Shown: positions 31,388 through 42,985 of the stretch, one piece after another | Numbering within the stretch: position 1 is the stretch's first letter | How the letters are laid out: the number at the start of each line of letters is the position of its first letter | Assembly: GCF_026262505.1 (NCBI RefSeq) | Contig: NC_067205.1 | Location: 8,060,001-8,124,000, forward strand | Length of the DNA stretch: 64,000 bases | Direction of reading: 5' to 3' | From: Trichomonas vaginalis G3 | Taxonomy: Eukaryota; Parabasalia; Trichomonadida; Trichomonadidae | Notes under the pieces: model-generated | Databases searched by the model: none | Seen by the model: the letters and a program-made list of their open reading frames with translations, nothing else | Told to the model about the DNA's origin: nothing | Translations under genes and position numbers: made by a program

Positions 31388-32413
31388 TCCGAATATCACT
31401 TTATCGAAAATTTAATTTGACGATGCATTTACATTATTCAATTTTATCGGCAACTTCAATTCAAAATTGAGGGTTTGGCAAAATTTGAGAGAAATGAGTA
31501 TTGATAAATGAAGTAAATAGATTGACTAATAAAATGTAAAGATTTTGGATTCTGAAATTTACATCATTATGATTGTTTTTTGAATAAAATTTTGTGACAC
31601 TTTTGTAAATTGGAAATACTGAGATGAAAATATGCAAGAGTTAGTATATAATCATTTCCGATTATTTAATAAAAATTGAAAGGCATCATTGATTTAGCCA
31701 TTGAAGGAATTGAACGGAAAGTATGCATTCAATAGTTTTGATGAATAAAGACGCACCTCAAAAGACTGATAATTCTCTAAAAAGATGAAGTAACTTTTGA
31801 AATGAATTCTTGTTCGCTATCTGAGTTGATAATATTTCGGAAATATTTTCCACTTAATATAGTGAATCTTAAAATGATAATTTTAGCTCCTCAATTAAAA
31901 GGAAAAGATTATCCAAAAGAAAAATATAGCAATTGATCGAATATAATTAACTCGTTATTCATTTCTTTGAAAAATAAACAGAAACATATGATTAATTTAG
32001 AATGAATTCTAATGATGAAATAAAAAAAATCAAAAATTATTCATTGTAGTAAGCATTTTAGGGACAATACTTCATGATTCATGTCTACATAATAATGATG
32101 ATAGTCTAATATTTGCGAAACAATATTATATTTAATAAAGCAATTATCAATATATAAGATAGTTACAGGTACATTCCTATTTTGCATTGCAATACTATTT
32201 TATAAGCTTCTATTTGCTCAAAGATAATCTGAAATTTCAGGCAATGCTCATAATGAATAAAATAAGTATTGAATAATAAGTTGGAAACAACAAACAGCTA
32301 CTGGATTTGTATCTGAAATATGAGAATCTACTTTTTGATGACATGATTTAAGTTGATTGCTATTATTCATTTCGTTGAGAAATGAGGATTTGATATTTTA
32401 AAAAGTGACAATT
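31388..32413. other. Divergent spacer, nothing recognised
   Basis: About 1 kb of AT-rich DNA between divergently transcribed genes; it should contain both promoters. No repeat or RNA gene is seen. Confidence 0.45.
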
Positions 32414-33538
32414 ATGCAAGCGAAAATTCTTTTTTCGTATGGTAAGAAAGTCATTGATGTAACATTAAATCTAAATGTCCCAATAATAGCAATATTCGAA
32501 GAACTGAAAGGAAAACTCGATATGCAAGGAAAAGCCGATGATTACATTTTATGGCACGGAAAAACGCATCCTATTGTTCCAGTACCAATAGGATCGATCG
32601 GAATTAACAGAGAGAAGCCTATTGTCGTTTTCATTTTGAAAAAAGATTTCAAAACTATCGATTCTTATTTAAATAATTATTTTCCGAACTTGGTTGCCGA
32701 AGCATTACAAGCTCCAAAAGATGGTTTGTACATTTTGAGTGAATTAAGTCGCTATTATAACATTATTTCATTTTTAAATGATCCGGAACTTAAAAATGCA
32801 GTTGATAAAGTATATCCTAGATCCCTTTTCGAACATTTAGAACCATACGAAAAACTTAAGCAAATTACAAATTGGTTTTGTACTCAATTTTTCCAAAAAT
32901 ACGGAATTCCACCTTGCCATGTTTGCGGTCAGCCAACCATATATGCGGGTCCTGCTCCTGTTATACCAGATGAGCTCGGTGGTCACCCACTTTCAGCAGA
33001 AATTTTCAAATGTCCAATTTGTGGAGCTGCAACAAGATATACGAAATTTACGAACCCTATAGTTATTCTTATGAACCATACTGGTCGTGAATTAGAGCAT
33101 TGCTTAGGTCTTGCATCAATTTTGAAGTATACTGGATTTCAATTTAGATTTGTTTTAATAGATCTTAAATTCCATATCCTCGAAGTATATATTCCAAGTA
33201 TGAAGCGATATGTTTCTGTAGATCCTTATGTTAATAGAATTGATTGTCCTTTACTTTACGAATGCGGTTGCAATCAAGATGTTACATGGGCAATTGCTTA
33301 TAGTGAAAAGGAATGTATTGATGTATCAACAAGATATGTTTACAATAGAAATGAGTTTAATGCCAGAAGATATAAGCTAGATTACGCTGATTGGCTCACC
33401 AAAGCATTATCCTTTAAGCATCAAGTACTTATACAAGGCGCTTCTGATAGTTTTAAGCAAACAATTCGAAATGATAAAGAAACTTTACTTGACGAGAAGA
33501 AACCGACTGATAATGAGCTTACCAATCCATTATTGTAG
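32414..33538 (+). CDS. PNGase-like (NGLY1-type) transglutaminase-fold protein with substituted catalytic Cys
   Basis: Peptide:N-glycanase removes N-glycans from misfolded glycoproteins in the cytosol. This 374-residue protein has an N-terminal ubiquitin-like region (residues 1-80) and then the PNGase core. The four zinc-binding Cys are present (C168, C171, C200, C203: CHVC and CPIC). The core continues GFQFRFVLIDLKFHILEVYIPS with the catalytic His254, YVSVDP with Asp270, then CPLLYECG and IDVSTRYVYN, all close to NGLY1. The catalytic Cys lies in GRCGEW in the family, but here the aligned segment is GRELEH, with Glu226 in its place. Zinc site, His and Asp are kept while the nucleophile is lost, which suggests a pseudoenzyme or altered activity. 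The start is the ATG at 32414; a GTG upstream is not needed. Confidence 0.85.
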   Translation: MQAKILFSYGKKVIDVTLNLNVPIIAIFEELKGKLDMQGKADDYILWHGKTHPIVPVPIGSIGINREKPIVVFILKKDFKTIDSYLNNYFPNLVAEALQAPKDGLYILSELSRYYNIISFLNDPELKNAVDKVYPRSLFEHLEPYEKLKQITNWFCTQFFQKYGIPPCHVCGQPTIYAGPAPVIPDELGGHPLSAEIFKCPICGAATRYTKFTNPIVILMNHTGRELEHCLGLASILKYTGFQFRFVLIDLKFHILEVYIPSMKRYVSVDPYVNRIDCPLLYECGCNQDVTWAIAYSEKECIDVSTRYVYNRNEFNARRYKLDYADWLTKALSFKHQVLIQGASDSFKQTIRNDKETLLDEKKPTDNELTNPLL

Positions 33539-33876
33539 ATAATATATAGTAAAATTTTGATATTTCTTTTGTTAATTCCAATAATATTTTAATTTGATAT
33601 TTTATCAAGGAATTTAAACAACATTAATGAAATGATACCTTATTATGAAGGAATTAGTTTGTATTATTTAATAGATATTGGTTAATTTTAGAAATTTTTA
33701 AATTTTATTGGATAATTTTTTGAAAATTTTTAGCTGATCGTTTGGGAATTGGATGTTCAAGTTATGATCTGTTTGAAAACAATGATAGATAAACTAAAAT
33801 CGATTTACAAACAAATAAAAAACAAACAATAAAGCATCTGCGAACCGTTCAAAATTAACGGATCTAAGCAACAGTA
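33539..33876. other. Short convergent spacer
   Basis: AT-rich 3'-3' region between the PNGase-like gene and a kinase gene on the opposite strand. Nothing else is seen. Confidence 0.45.
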
Positions 33877-34785
33877 TTAAATACTTTGCTGAAGCTTTGT
33901 TCTTTGGATTCTTGGAACAACAATATAATTAGTCAGTGAGTAGCAGCAGGCTTTAACAGCATATGGATGCATCTTCTTATGATTTATTCTTCCAATAACT
34001 GAAGATGACTCTCTGAACAATTGACTTTCTAATAACTGGTCAATTGACGGTCTCTCGTCTGGATTAATAGATAGTAGCTGTTTGATAATACCCGCGAAAT
34101 GTGTATCGTGAACTAATTCCATTCTAGGTGGCTGACTTTGTAAGTTTTCACATAATGTCTTTCTATCGTCTCCTGCCCATGGAAAAACTCCAGTGGCCAT
34201 GATAAAGAATGTAACACCAATTGCCCACATATCAGCTTTGAAAGAGTCATGTGGCTTTCCTTGGATGATTTCAGGAGCCATAAAAGGAACAGAGCCTTCA
34301 CAAGTGCGATCAAGCTCCGAATCACTATGGATCGATGAAAATCCAAAATCGCATACTCTTATTCTATCGTAATAATCGATTAAAAAGTTAGCAGGTTTGA
34401 TATCTAAATGTGCTACGTGGCAATGATGGCAAGCCCTGATAGCTTTTAGTATCCCTGTTGCATACTTAATCATCTGTTCATGAGAAAGTATCGATTTCCT
34501 TCGGATATATCTGTCAAGTGATGTTGGACAATATTCCATAAGGAGGTAAACTGAACCATCATAGTAATCATAGTTATACAAACGGACAATATTAGAGTCA
34601 TCAACTTGTTTCATGCAATCAACTTCGTTCTTATTGAACTTTGACTCCTTAATTGACTTCAAAGCAAATTCGCGTCTGTATAAAGGATCATAAACAAGGT
34701 AAACAACGCCACAAGCACCACATCCGATAACATCCCTGAACTGGAAATTCTTCATTTTAAGAAAGCATTCGTCTCTGGCGTTCAT
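33877..34785 (-). CDS. Ser/Thr protein kinase, non-RD type
   Basis: A 302-residue kinase with the domain at about residues 14-275. It has a CGACGVVYLV glycine loop, ATP-binding Lys43 (FALKSIK), EYCPTSLDRYI hinge, catalytic loop HLDIKPANF with Asp128, CDFGFS with Asp146, EGSVPFMAPEII and KADMWAIGVTFFIMATGVFPW. The residue before the catalytic Asp is Leu, so this is a non-RD kinase that may not depend on activation-loop phosphorylation. Subfamily is uncertain; CAMK-like or NEK-like are both possible. I take the ATG at 34785; a TTG upstream would add 15 residues that do not look conserved. Confidence 0.9.
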   Translation of the reverse strand: MNARDECFLKMKNFQFRDVIGCGACGVVYLVYDPLYRREFALKSIKESKFNKNEVDCMKQVDDSNIVRLYNYDYYDGSVYLLMEYCPTSLDRYIRRKSILSHEQMIKYATGILKAIRACHHCHVAHLDIKPANFLIDYYDRIRVCDFGFSSIHSDSELDRTCEGSVPFMAPEIIQGKPHDSFKADMWAIGVTFFIMATGVFPWAGDDRKTLCENLQSQPPRMELVHDTHFAGIIKQLLSINPDERPSIDQLLESQLFRESSSVIGRINHKKMHPYAVKACCYSLTNYIVVPRIQRTKLQQSI

Positions 34786-36574
34786 TTTGTAATGTTTTAT
34801 TGATAAATTTTTGAATTGAAAAACAGTCAATTCAAATATTTTGAGAATTACTTTTGATAAAAATTGGTGTTAGGTGATTAAATTAAGAGAAACATGAGTA
34901 ATGCAAAAGGTTCAAACAGGGATTATTTTGAGAATCGAGGAAAACATTGAAATATTGAGGGATCATGGAATTGAAAGTTGGTATTGAGAAATTAAAGTGA
35001 AATTAAAATTATCGGATAATTACTAGCAGATATATGGGATAATAATTTCGATAATATTTTGTTTTGAAATCAGAAAAATTTGTAAAAAAAGATTTAGCTA
35101 TAAATCTATTTCTTTTAGTAATTTTCAAAACATAAAATTGAAAGATTATTATTTGTAGAGAATGTAAATATGAAAAAAAAATTGTTTGATTGAAGTAAAG
35201 TTTCAAAACGGTATAATTCCACTTGTATATCAATATTGAACACATTATGATTTGATTACAAATCTCATAGAATTAGTAAAAGTAAGAACTTTTCCAATAT
35301 CAATTGTATGATGATTTTTTATCGAAAAATTTTACAGCTCCAAATAAATTGAGAGCACCATATTTTTATGGGAGAAAAACAAAACCTATGTATATATGCG
35401 ATTACATTTTGAAACACCATTAAATTCATTGATGGCCAAATATAAAATATATGCATTTTCAATTTCTGCCAAAACCGCAAAATTAATTTTACTTTCTGAA
35501 ATTTCATTATAAAATTTTGCTATATATTGTCCCAATTAAAATAAATATTTGAAATCAAAATTTTTTAAAAATTATAGAAATCGAAAACCAGAATCTACCA
35601 AAAATTTCCTGAATTGTTTTTAAATTTCATTGCTTCTCCATTCAAATTTTCATTATCGTAAAAAATTTTGAATGATTTTTAATAGCTAAGTTGGTTGGCT
35701 ATTGTTTAATCAGTTGCTGCGTCTATTATTGAAATCACAATTTTTCATTTCAATGCAAAATTATTTTCAATCAAGTTTTCATTTTCAATAGCCTGAACCT
35801 CATCACTTAAATTGGAATTGTGATATTTTGCTTGGCTTTATGATGCATGTGACGCAAAGTTTGGAAATATGATTAAAATTCTTGAAACTTCAAGGAAAAC
35901 ATATCATTCCATTTGTAATTTAGCTGTATCTGATGAACTGATATAAACTCATAAATAATTACATTTGCTTCCTTTGAAAAAAAAAATTATTTAAACTCAA
36001 AGTTAAGCAATTTTTAATATGTCCTATGTTTGAAGCAAATATGCATGTATCTCATTTCTATAATACCATTATTTTCCATTATTATCCTTTCTTCGATTAT
36101 TTGATTTATAGAAATATATTTGAGTTAAAACAAATAACCCAACATACCAACCTGATCGCTCATTAGCTTAATTTTTGTGGTACAATAGAAAAATATTGAA
36201 TTAGTACTTAATCCAGAAATCTAGAATTTTGTATGTAAGGATTTAAGAAATTTAAATGATTAAAAACAATATTCCATTTCGTAGTATGGTCATTTGATCA
36301 TTTTAAACTATTTCCTTAAATGAAATGAAATTTGTTTTATATATTTGAAAGATAAACAGAAGCTGTTTTAAGAATTATCAATTGTTTTCATATGTCATAA
36401 CTTCATGGTCTACAATTCTGTTATTCAATGTATCTTTTAGGTCAGATATGCGAATTAAAGTACTCTTTATGTAATCTTCACATTTCAAGACAATGAAACA
36501 CATTCCATCAAAGTAAATAATAAACTCAAAAAAAATCTTTCTAATTTATAAAAAAATATAATTAATTTTTATTC
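34786..36574. other. Long AT-rich spacer
   Basis: About 1.8 kb with only short, unsupported frames. I see no repeat pair or RNA motif. Confidence 0.5.
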
Positions 36575-38750
36575 TCAAGCCAAAGTCAATGTTACTTCAT
36601 TGTGGCCGTCAGATTCTTCCTTTTCGGCGAAGATCCAAATCTTCTTCTTATACATGAAGTATCCTGCGACGGCAACACCTGCTATAACAGCGAGTAAAAT
36701 GATTACGACAGCTGCGATCCAAGCTTTGCTCTTTGACAAACTCTTTCTTGTTGGTTTGACCAAATTTGATTCGAATGAATCAGATAACTGAGCGACATTT
36801 TCAGGAGTGATAACTTTAGTAGCATTAACTCTTACGGAAACTGCATTGAGACCAGCATTTAATTCTTCACCCTTAATATCCAAGAAACCAGTCAATGTTT
36901 CTCCCAAATCATTTGCTAAAACACCCAAAAATGAATTAGTTTGTTCATAGAATTTCTTCGTATTCACACCAGCAGAAGACAAAATCTTTTCAACGGAAGC
37001 ATCCTCATTCTTTGCCATTGTATCAATAGCCTTAGCGATATTCTTTGCGGCATCAGCAGTTCCTTTTTCCATCAGAAAGACAGTTAACAAGATTTTCAAT
37101 AGATTGATCATTTTCCGGCAATTTTTCAATATTCTTCATTGTTTGTACAGGATTAATTCCTCCAATTGTGAAATCAGCGAATGCTTCTCCGAGATTCTTT
37201 CTGTCAGCCAATTTCCTTAATCCATCAAACAAACCTGTTGTTGTCTCAGGATTCGATGTTTGGTCGAAAATATCCTGAACCTTCAAACTTTCATCATAAG
37301 TCAATTTAGAAAGTTTTTTAACGAAATCAATGACTGTTTCCTTGATTGGAATGTAATAACCTAATTTCTTCAATAACTTGGCGAGTTCAGCAAAGAAACC
37401 AACGATATTATCAGATTTATACTTTGTAAATCCTAAGAAATCAAGAACAGTAACAACAGAATTAACAGGAGTCAAAACATTCAAAAATCCTTTGATTGTA
37501 TCAATGAACTGTTTGATTTGAGCTCCAAACTCAAGAATTGGTTTAACAATATCAACAACTGTCTTAACAAATGTAACAACTTGTTTTGTTGCTTGTATAG
37601 CACCTCTAAAACTGTTATAGAACTCTTCAGCTGTTTGCTCACCTCCTAACATGTCATGTCTGATTTAGCCAATTGCCATAACAAGTTCCTTCATTGATAC
37701 ACCTGATCTTGCCATCGCTCTGATGACTGTTCCAAGGGATTCGCCTGTGAAGTTGCCATTGTTGTAGGAGGAAACTAATGGTTTGCCTTGTCTAGTGACT
37801 TTGGCGGCGTATTCGAATCCAACAACAAGCATTGATACTGATTCAATGGAGAAGCCTTTGTCAATGAACATTTTAAGGCCTTCGATGGCGAAATTAAATG
37901 TTTTTGTGAATTCTTTGACTTCTTCTGGTAAATCAGAGTCAGCAATGATGTCATCATATAATTGGATGATGTTTTTAACTTTTCTGATCACATCTTTAGC
38001 ATTTTTAGGAATCATGCGAATTATTGGTTCGAATAAGAGCAAATTGGTATGTTTGATGAACAGTTTGTTGGCTTCCCATGAGTTGATGCCGAAATCAATC
38101 AAATAGTTGATTTCTCTCATGATTTCGGCGATTGTAATATAATCATTTGAAACTATCTCAGGAATGTCAGCAATAAGGTTCATAACGGCATCGCATTCGA
38201 AGAATATGTGGCCTGGAACGTCTTGGAGAAGGAATGTATCTTTCTTCGTCATCATGAAGTTGAAAATATCGAGAGCGTCGTAGATATAGTTAGTTCCGAG
38301 CTTCATGCCTTCGAGTAAGTCAACTAATCTGGCTTGGTCTGGATTTTCCTTGAGATTTATGATAAGTTTTTCGATTCTATCGCCATCAAACTCTAAAATG
38401 TTGCAAATGTCCTTAATATACTTCTTGTTGGCATATAAATTATTAACAATGGGTGATATATCAAAGTCGCCCATCAAACCATAGAATTTAGTAAGTGATG
38501 TTGTATTTACGAAATAATAGCCGCTTTTTTCATAATAATCGTCTAAAGCTTTTGGATCCGGAGTTATTTTCTTGTAAATGTCGTAGACTGGGATCTTTGG
38601 TTGGCAAAATTCGTTGATATATCCTTTGACAGTTGACCATGACGTTGGAAGGACATAAGTCATGTCGATACCATCAAAAAGAATATTGGCCCAAAAGTAA
38701 AAGTCTGTAGCAGTTCGAACATTTGCCCTTTGAACTAAAAGAGAAAACAT
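36575..38750 (-). pseudogene. Large type I membrane protein with one internal stop and one frameshift
   Basis: Three consecutive frames read as one protein of about 720 residues. The first (38750-37665) ends at a TAA and the second continues in the same frame from 37652. The third picks up near 37070, where an A run (GGAAAAAGG) sits at the frame change. The ectodomain is helical and rich in Lys, Asp and Phe, without Cys-rich repeats. A transmembrane helix (AWIAAVVIILLAVIAGVAVAG) is followed by a short tail ending in acidic residues and VTLTLA. No family is recognised. Two lesions make it a likely pseudogene, although the rest is well preserved. Confidence 0.65.
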
Positions 38751-39093
38751 TGATGTGAAATATAGTGGATATGTAAAGTCTTCGATATTCTCAATTTTTC
38801 AATACCCTGGTCAAATTTATGAGATTTTGAATGGTGAATTTCTTCCAAAAATAATTTGCATTGGATGTGAAATTTAGATTTGTTAGTGTATAGATAACTT
38901 GTTTCTCGATTATTATTTTTTTAAATCACGTTATTTTTTAAGCTGATACGTCCACAAATTCAGATTTCAATAGAATAAAGTGGGATAAATTTTAATTTTA
39001 TTATATATGCTTCACCAAATTAAATTATGTAAATTTCTTCCACCTGATTGAATCGAAATTGAAAGTAATGTGTCAGATTCATTTGGAAATTAA
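38751..39093. other. Spacer, nothing recognised
   Basis: AT-rich DNA between the disrupted membrane-protein gene and the TIR element. Confidence 0.4.
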
Positions 39094-39095
39094 TA

Positions 39096-40361
39096 CCCAG
39101 ATTTTCCTTACTTTTACCACTCCCCATGTAATTTCTGGGGAAAACGATAATTCATTTTTTTTATGGGTGAATAGATCGTTTTCCTAGAAAGGACCTCATA
39201 TCTCTGGCTAAAAAGAGTGTCAGATCCTAAATAGATTATTGATCTAGTGTACAAATCCAATAAAAAGCCTATTTTTTTGGCTTTTTTGGTGCTCATTTTT
39301 TCGAAGATCTACATGAATATGGGGAAACCATCGGATTTTTTTGGTTAACCCACATCTTCATGTAGTCTGGACTATCTTTCCTCGAAGGACCTCTTTACGG
39401 GTGTAAAAACTCATAAAGTTCTCAAAAGATTCATTCTCGATCTCCATGCTGAAAGAATTTACAATAAAAAAGAGATCTACGCATCAAACTACAGCCATAA
39501 ATGAACTGAACCCCTAAAGCTCAGCTCTTAGTTTATCAAAAACGTCGAAATCCTTCTCATTGCAATCAAATTTTCTCAATAACTCATAAGAAAAATCGAA
39601 TTTTGATTAAGCCGATGTTATAGGTATCACAAATACTATAAACTTGAGCAATATTGAAATTGCCAGCAAAAGTTTGAAATTGCATTGCTCATATTTGTTT
39701 TGTAAACTAAAAATCTGCTTATATTATTCATTAATTTTTTATATATTATTCATATACTTTAATAAAAACAATACTATTTCACCTTAAAAATGAATTTCAT
39801 AAGTCAATATTATTTTTTTGAAAATGTATCAATTTTCGATTAAAACAACATGAGAATAAAATTTACGCAAAATTATTTTAAAAAATGGTTTTAAAAATTT
39901 ACAATAGATGAAGAATAAGATTGCAAGAAGTTTTGAAGTTTAATTTTAAGAAAAAAAATTCGGATATTATTCATGGATCTAAGTAATCTGATATTTGAGT
40001 ATCGGCACTATGCATAAAACATATATTTATAGTTTTTTTGGATTTTTATGATTTTAAATATATTCAAATTTGGCAATCCAATAGATTTTGAAAAAATAGG
40101 TAAATAAAAATAGATTACATATGCAGCAGATTTAGAACATGAAACAAATCTTATAGTGACCCAAAAAAAAATTCATGATCCAAAAAAGAAAAAAATTGGC
40201 TAATTGGGAATCAAACCTTGGCATAATGAATCATTATGTCGGATGTTTCCACTACACCGGCAGTTCGAAAAATACCCTTGGTGGTTCTATTTAATAGCTA
40301 CTCCCAACGATAGGCGGTGTCCCCAGCTTTAGAGAGGTGGTAAAAGTAAGGAAAATCTGGG
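39096..40361. mobile_element. Mariner-sized TIR element, non-coding
   Basis: A 25-bp perfect terminal inverted repeat begins CCCAGATTTTCCTTAC at 39096 and its complement ends at 40361. Both sides are flanked by TA (39094-39095 and 40362-40363), giving an element of 1,266 bp. The TA target and this size are typical of Tc1/mariner elements. I find no transposase frame, so it is decayed or a non-autonomous derivative. Flanking TTGGAAATTA/TAATTTCCAA is itself palindromic, so the TIR could alternatively be about 38 bp. Inside are an imperfect hairpin (about 39310-39368) and a tRNA-like sequence near the right end. Confidence 0.65.
40197..40267 (-). other. tRNA-like sequence (degenerate)
   Basis: On the minus strand the sequence reads a box A-like CCGGTGTAGTGG (40249-40260), a palindromic anticodon-arm region, a box B-like GGTTTGATTCC (40207-40217) and a CCA end. 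An oligo-T run follows on that strand (40181-40196), resembling a Pol III terminator. The acceptor and T stems do not pair properly and the anticodon loop lacks U33, so this is not a working tRNA. It may be a tRNA-derived promoter or a fossil inside the TIR element. Confidence 0.35.
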
Positions 40362-40363
40362 TA

Positions 40364-42157
40364 ATAATTTCCAAGAAACATCGTTTTGTGCGTGAGAGCA
40401 TTTACGAACCCATAACTAAACGGCGATAGTGGTTAACTTTTTGATGATGAAATGAATCAACTTAAAGAAGAATGAGTTGGTAATAATGAGTAAATGAGTT
40501 ACATTCCAATGGATAAAAGAATACTGAAACATCATACGACATTTCACAAAAACAATACAACATTTTATTCAAATATTTTCTCGTCTCTTAATTTTTAATA
40601 CGTATTTATGAAATGTGCGTGTATTATAATATTGTTGAATATAATATTTATGAAAAGAGCAATATTTCGGATTCAATTTATAAAAATAATTAATCAAGGA
40701 AAAAAAAATGAAATGTATATATTGATTTTTACGAAAATAGGAAATTCAAAACGTAATATTCTTTAATTATTTCAAATAAAAATATGAATAATGATTTGAA
40801 AAATAAGAATAAAAATAAGCAAATTCTATTCATTATTAAACTAACACTAATTTCTATCAAAATCAAATAATTATATAATTACACATCTAGAAAATAAAAT
40901 TGCCCAAAGATAAAAACTAATCATTATAGAATAGCTAGTAGAAGAACTCATTTGCAATCAATAATTACCAATAAAAATTCAAGTTGCACAAAATCGAAAA
41001 TTGATGATGGTTTAAAAGCACTAGATTGTGATATGAACAGGGTGATTCACATTTCTGAAACTCCAAAAAAATTAAAAATAAAAATAAAAAAATAGGAAAA
41101 TCTTCTAAAAGGTTAAAGTTGATTTCGAGGGGTTGTATGAAAGCGAAAATAAATGTGTTAAATAATTGTGGAATTAAAAAATATAAAAATTTCGAAAGGT
41201 TGAATTGATAAAAGATTGAAAACACAACAAAAAAAGAATCCATAATTAATTAAGTGTTCATGTTTCATAAAATTATATTATTTTATCAAAAAATTTAAAG
41301 ATAATAAGCAGTTTCTTCAAAATTGACAATCTTTATAATGGATAATCTGATGTAAGAAAAATGAGAGTGAATATTTTAAAAAAATCTTTATGTTTATTTC
41401 AACCTCAAAAGAATAAAATGAATTATTAGCATAACAAATAAAGAATTATATTAATATTCCAAAATTCGTGATAGAAGACCACTTTTGTAGCAACTCTTTG
41501 ATTTTGATTTTTTCAGAGTAAGACAAGATGGTTAGAAATATATTGTTTAATAAAATAGAGTAAATATTTAAAACTCGTAAAAATTGTAAAACGTACTCTA
41601 TCAAAAAATCCAAAAATTAATAACAAATCGTAATTATCGGGCATTCAAAAAATACAAAATTTTAAGGATAATTTTAATTAATAAACACATAAATTATGAA
41701 TAAATGGGCTTAAACATAAATTAAATTTATTGCAATTTTCAGAAAATCTTTGTCACTTTTCGATATTTTGAATTAAAATCTTATTGAACCAATCAATGTT
41801 TAAAATTATAATTGTAGATGATTGCTATGTATTGTAAAAACTCTTAATGAAATTTTTCTGAAAAACTCTTAAATCTCACAATTTTGAATGACATCATCCA
41901 AGTGATATTGCATTCTGTTAATATCATATATTAATATTCCTTAAAAATTTTCGGTGTGAAAAAAAATTGAATTAGATAAGGTAAAATCTTAAAAAGAACA
42001 GACTATGGTATATGACAAATATCAAACTAGATTTTTTTAAAATTCGCTCTTACAAACCGTTACGCCTTGGCTCATAAAAAATACAATTCAGAGTATTTGT
42101 TCGGTTTTGACTCCTATGAAAAAACTGATTCAAAAATTTATTATTTTTAAATCCCAG
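40364..42157. other. Long AT-rich spacer
   Basis: About 1.8 kb without a supportable gene. A TTTGTCACTTTTC motif lies at about 41749-41761, some 400 bases upstream of the IBD gene. Confidence 0.45.
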
Positions 42158-42985
42158 ATGTCTAACTGTAACCAATCCCAACGTGGAAAACACTTCATGA
42201 CACTTAGTGAAGGATACCCTATCCCAAGAGCCAAAACAGGTGCTTTACTAGAAGTGCTTTATCAACATTCAAAATGCAATCAAAGAAACTCAAGCGATTC
42301 TGATTCAGAGAGTCAGGACAACAATGAAACCCCTCGTTATATGTCTACTGTTTATGAGGCCAAAGTTCCTCAAACCAAAGTATTGAACAACATCTTATCT
42401 CTTATTAAGCCATCAGAAATTTTAATAGAGCCGTATGTTTCTTGATTGGAGATGGAAACGTCTCCAATCATTTTTTAGACAAAACTAACACACAGACATA
42501 ACATTAATTTAATACCAAAATCAGAATGGGCCCCACAGTCCATTTCTCTTGACCGCATTCAAAAGACCTATTTCACAAAGAGAAACGGTGGCGCGAGACA
42601 ATTCGATATAAAGCTTTATAATGCCTTGTGTATCACTAAAAATAATCAAAATGCCATCCCATTTGTTGGTGTGAGCTGGATAGATTCACATCATTTCAAG
42701 GTTGATGACAGAATCTTCTCAGAATTCTTGAATGTGAAGGCCGGACATGGCGTAAATGAGGTTCAGATGTCTCTCTACAAGTATGGATTTGAGCAGGTTT
42801 ACAAGGGATCTGTATCCAAATTCTCCAAGAACCCGGAATGCGATGATGTAGATGATACTTCCGTCAGGATTTATCGCGACCCACTTAATCGCTTTTCCAG
42901 AGATCGCGGTTTTGTTCGCGCTACACTTTCTTACACTAATTCGATTATTTGTTCTTTGTTGTTTAAATATATTATTTGTTTTTAA
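42158..42985 (+). CDS. Initiator-binding-domain (IBP39-type) protein, two exons
   Basis: IBP39 is the trichomonad protein that binds the initiator element at transcription starts. Exon 1 is 42158-42432 and exon 2 is 42496-42985; splicing out the 63-bp intron keeps the frame exactly and gives 254 residues. Exon 1 encodes a Gln/Ser/Asn-rich head with LIKPSEILIEP. Exon 2 encodes the IBD-like domain: SLDRIQKTYFTKRNGG, FDIKLYNALCITKNN, FVGVSWIDSHHFKVDDRIF, YKYGFEQVYKG and VDDTSVRIYRDPLNRF. The product ends soon after the domain, so the C-terminal domain of IBP39 that contacts RNA polymerase II is absent. I favour the ATG at 42158; one at 42116 would add 14 hydrophobic residues. The family assignment is from memory of the domain pattern. 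Confidence 0.7.
42433..42495 (+). other. Spliceosomal intron, 63 bp
   Basis: The intron begins GTATGT (42433) and ends with the fused branch point and 3' splice motif ACTAACACACAG (42484-42495), the known trichomonad intron signature. Exon 1 ends with two bases of a Pro codon, and joining to 42496 restores the downstream IBD frame. This is the only such motif I found in the window. Confidence 0.9.

Noticed and set aside
40197-40267. A functional tRNA gene
   Set aside because: The boxes are suggestive, but acceptor and T stems do not pair and the anticodon loop is abnormal.
40965-41243. A 92-codon Phe/Leu-rich frame
   Set aside because: Composition is that of AT-rich spacer DNA; no ATG-supported conserved pattern.
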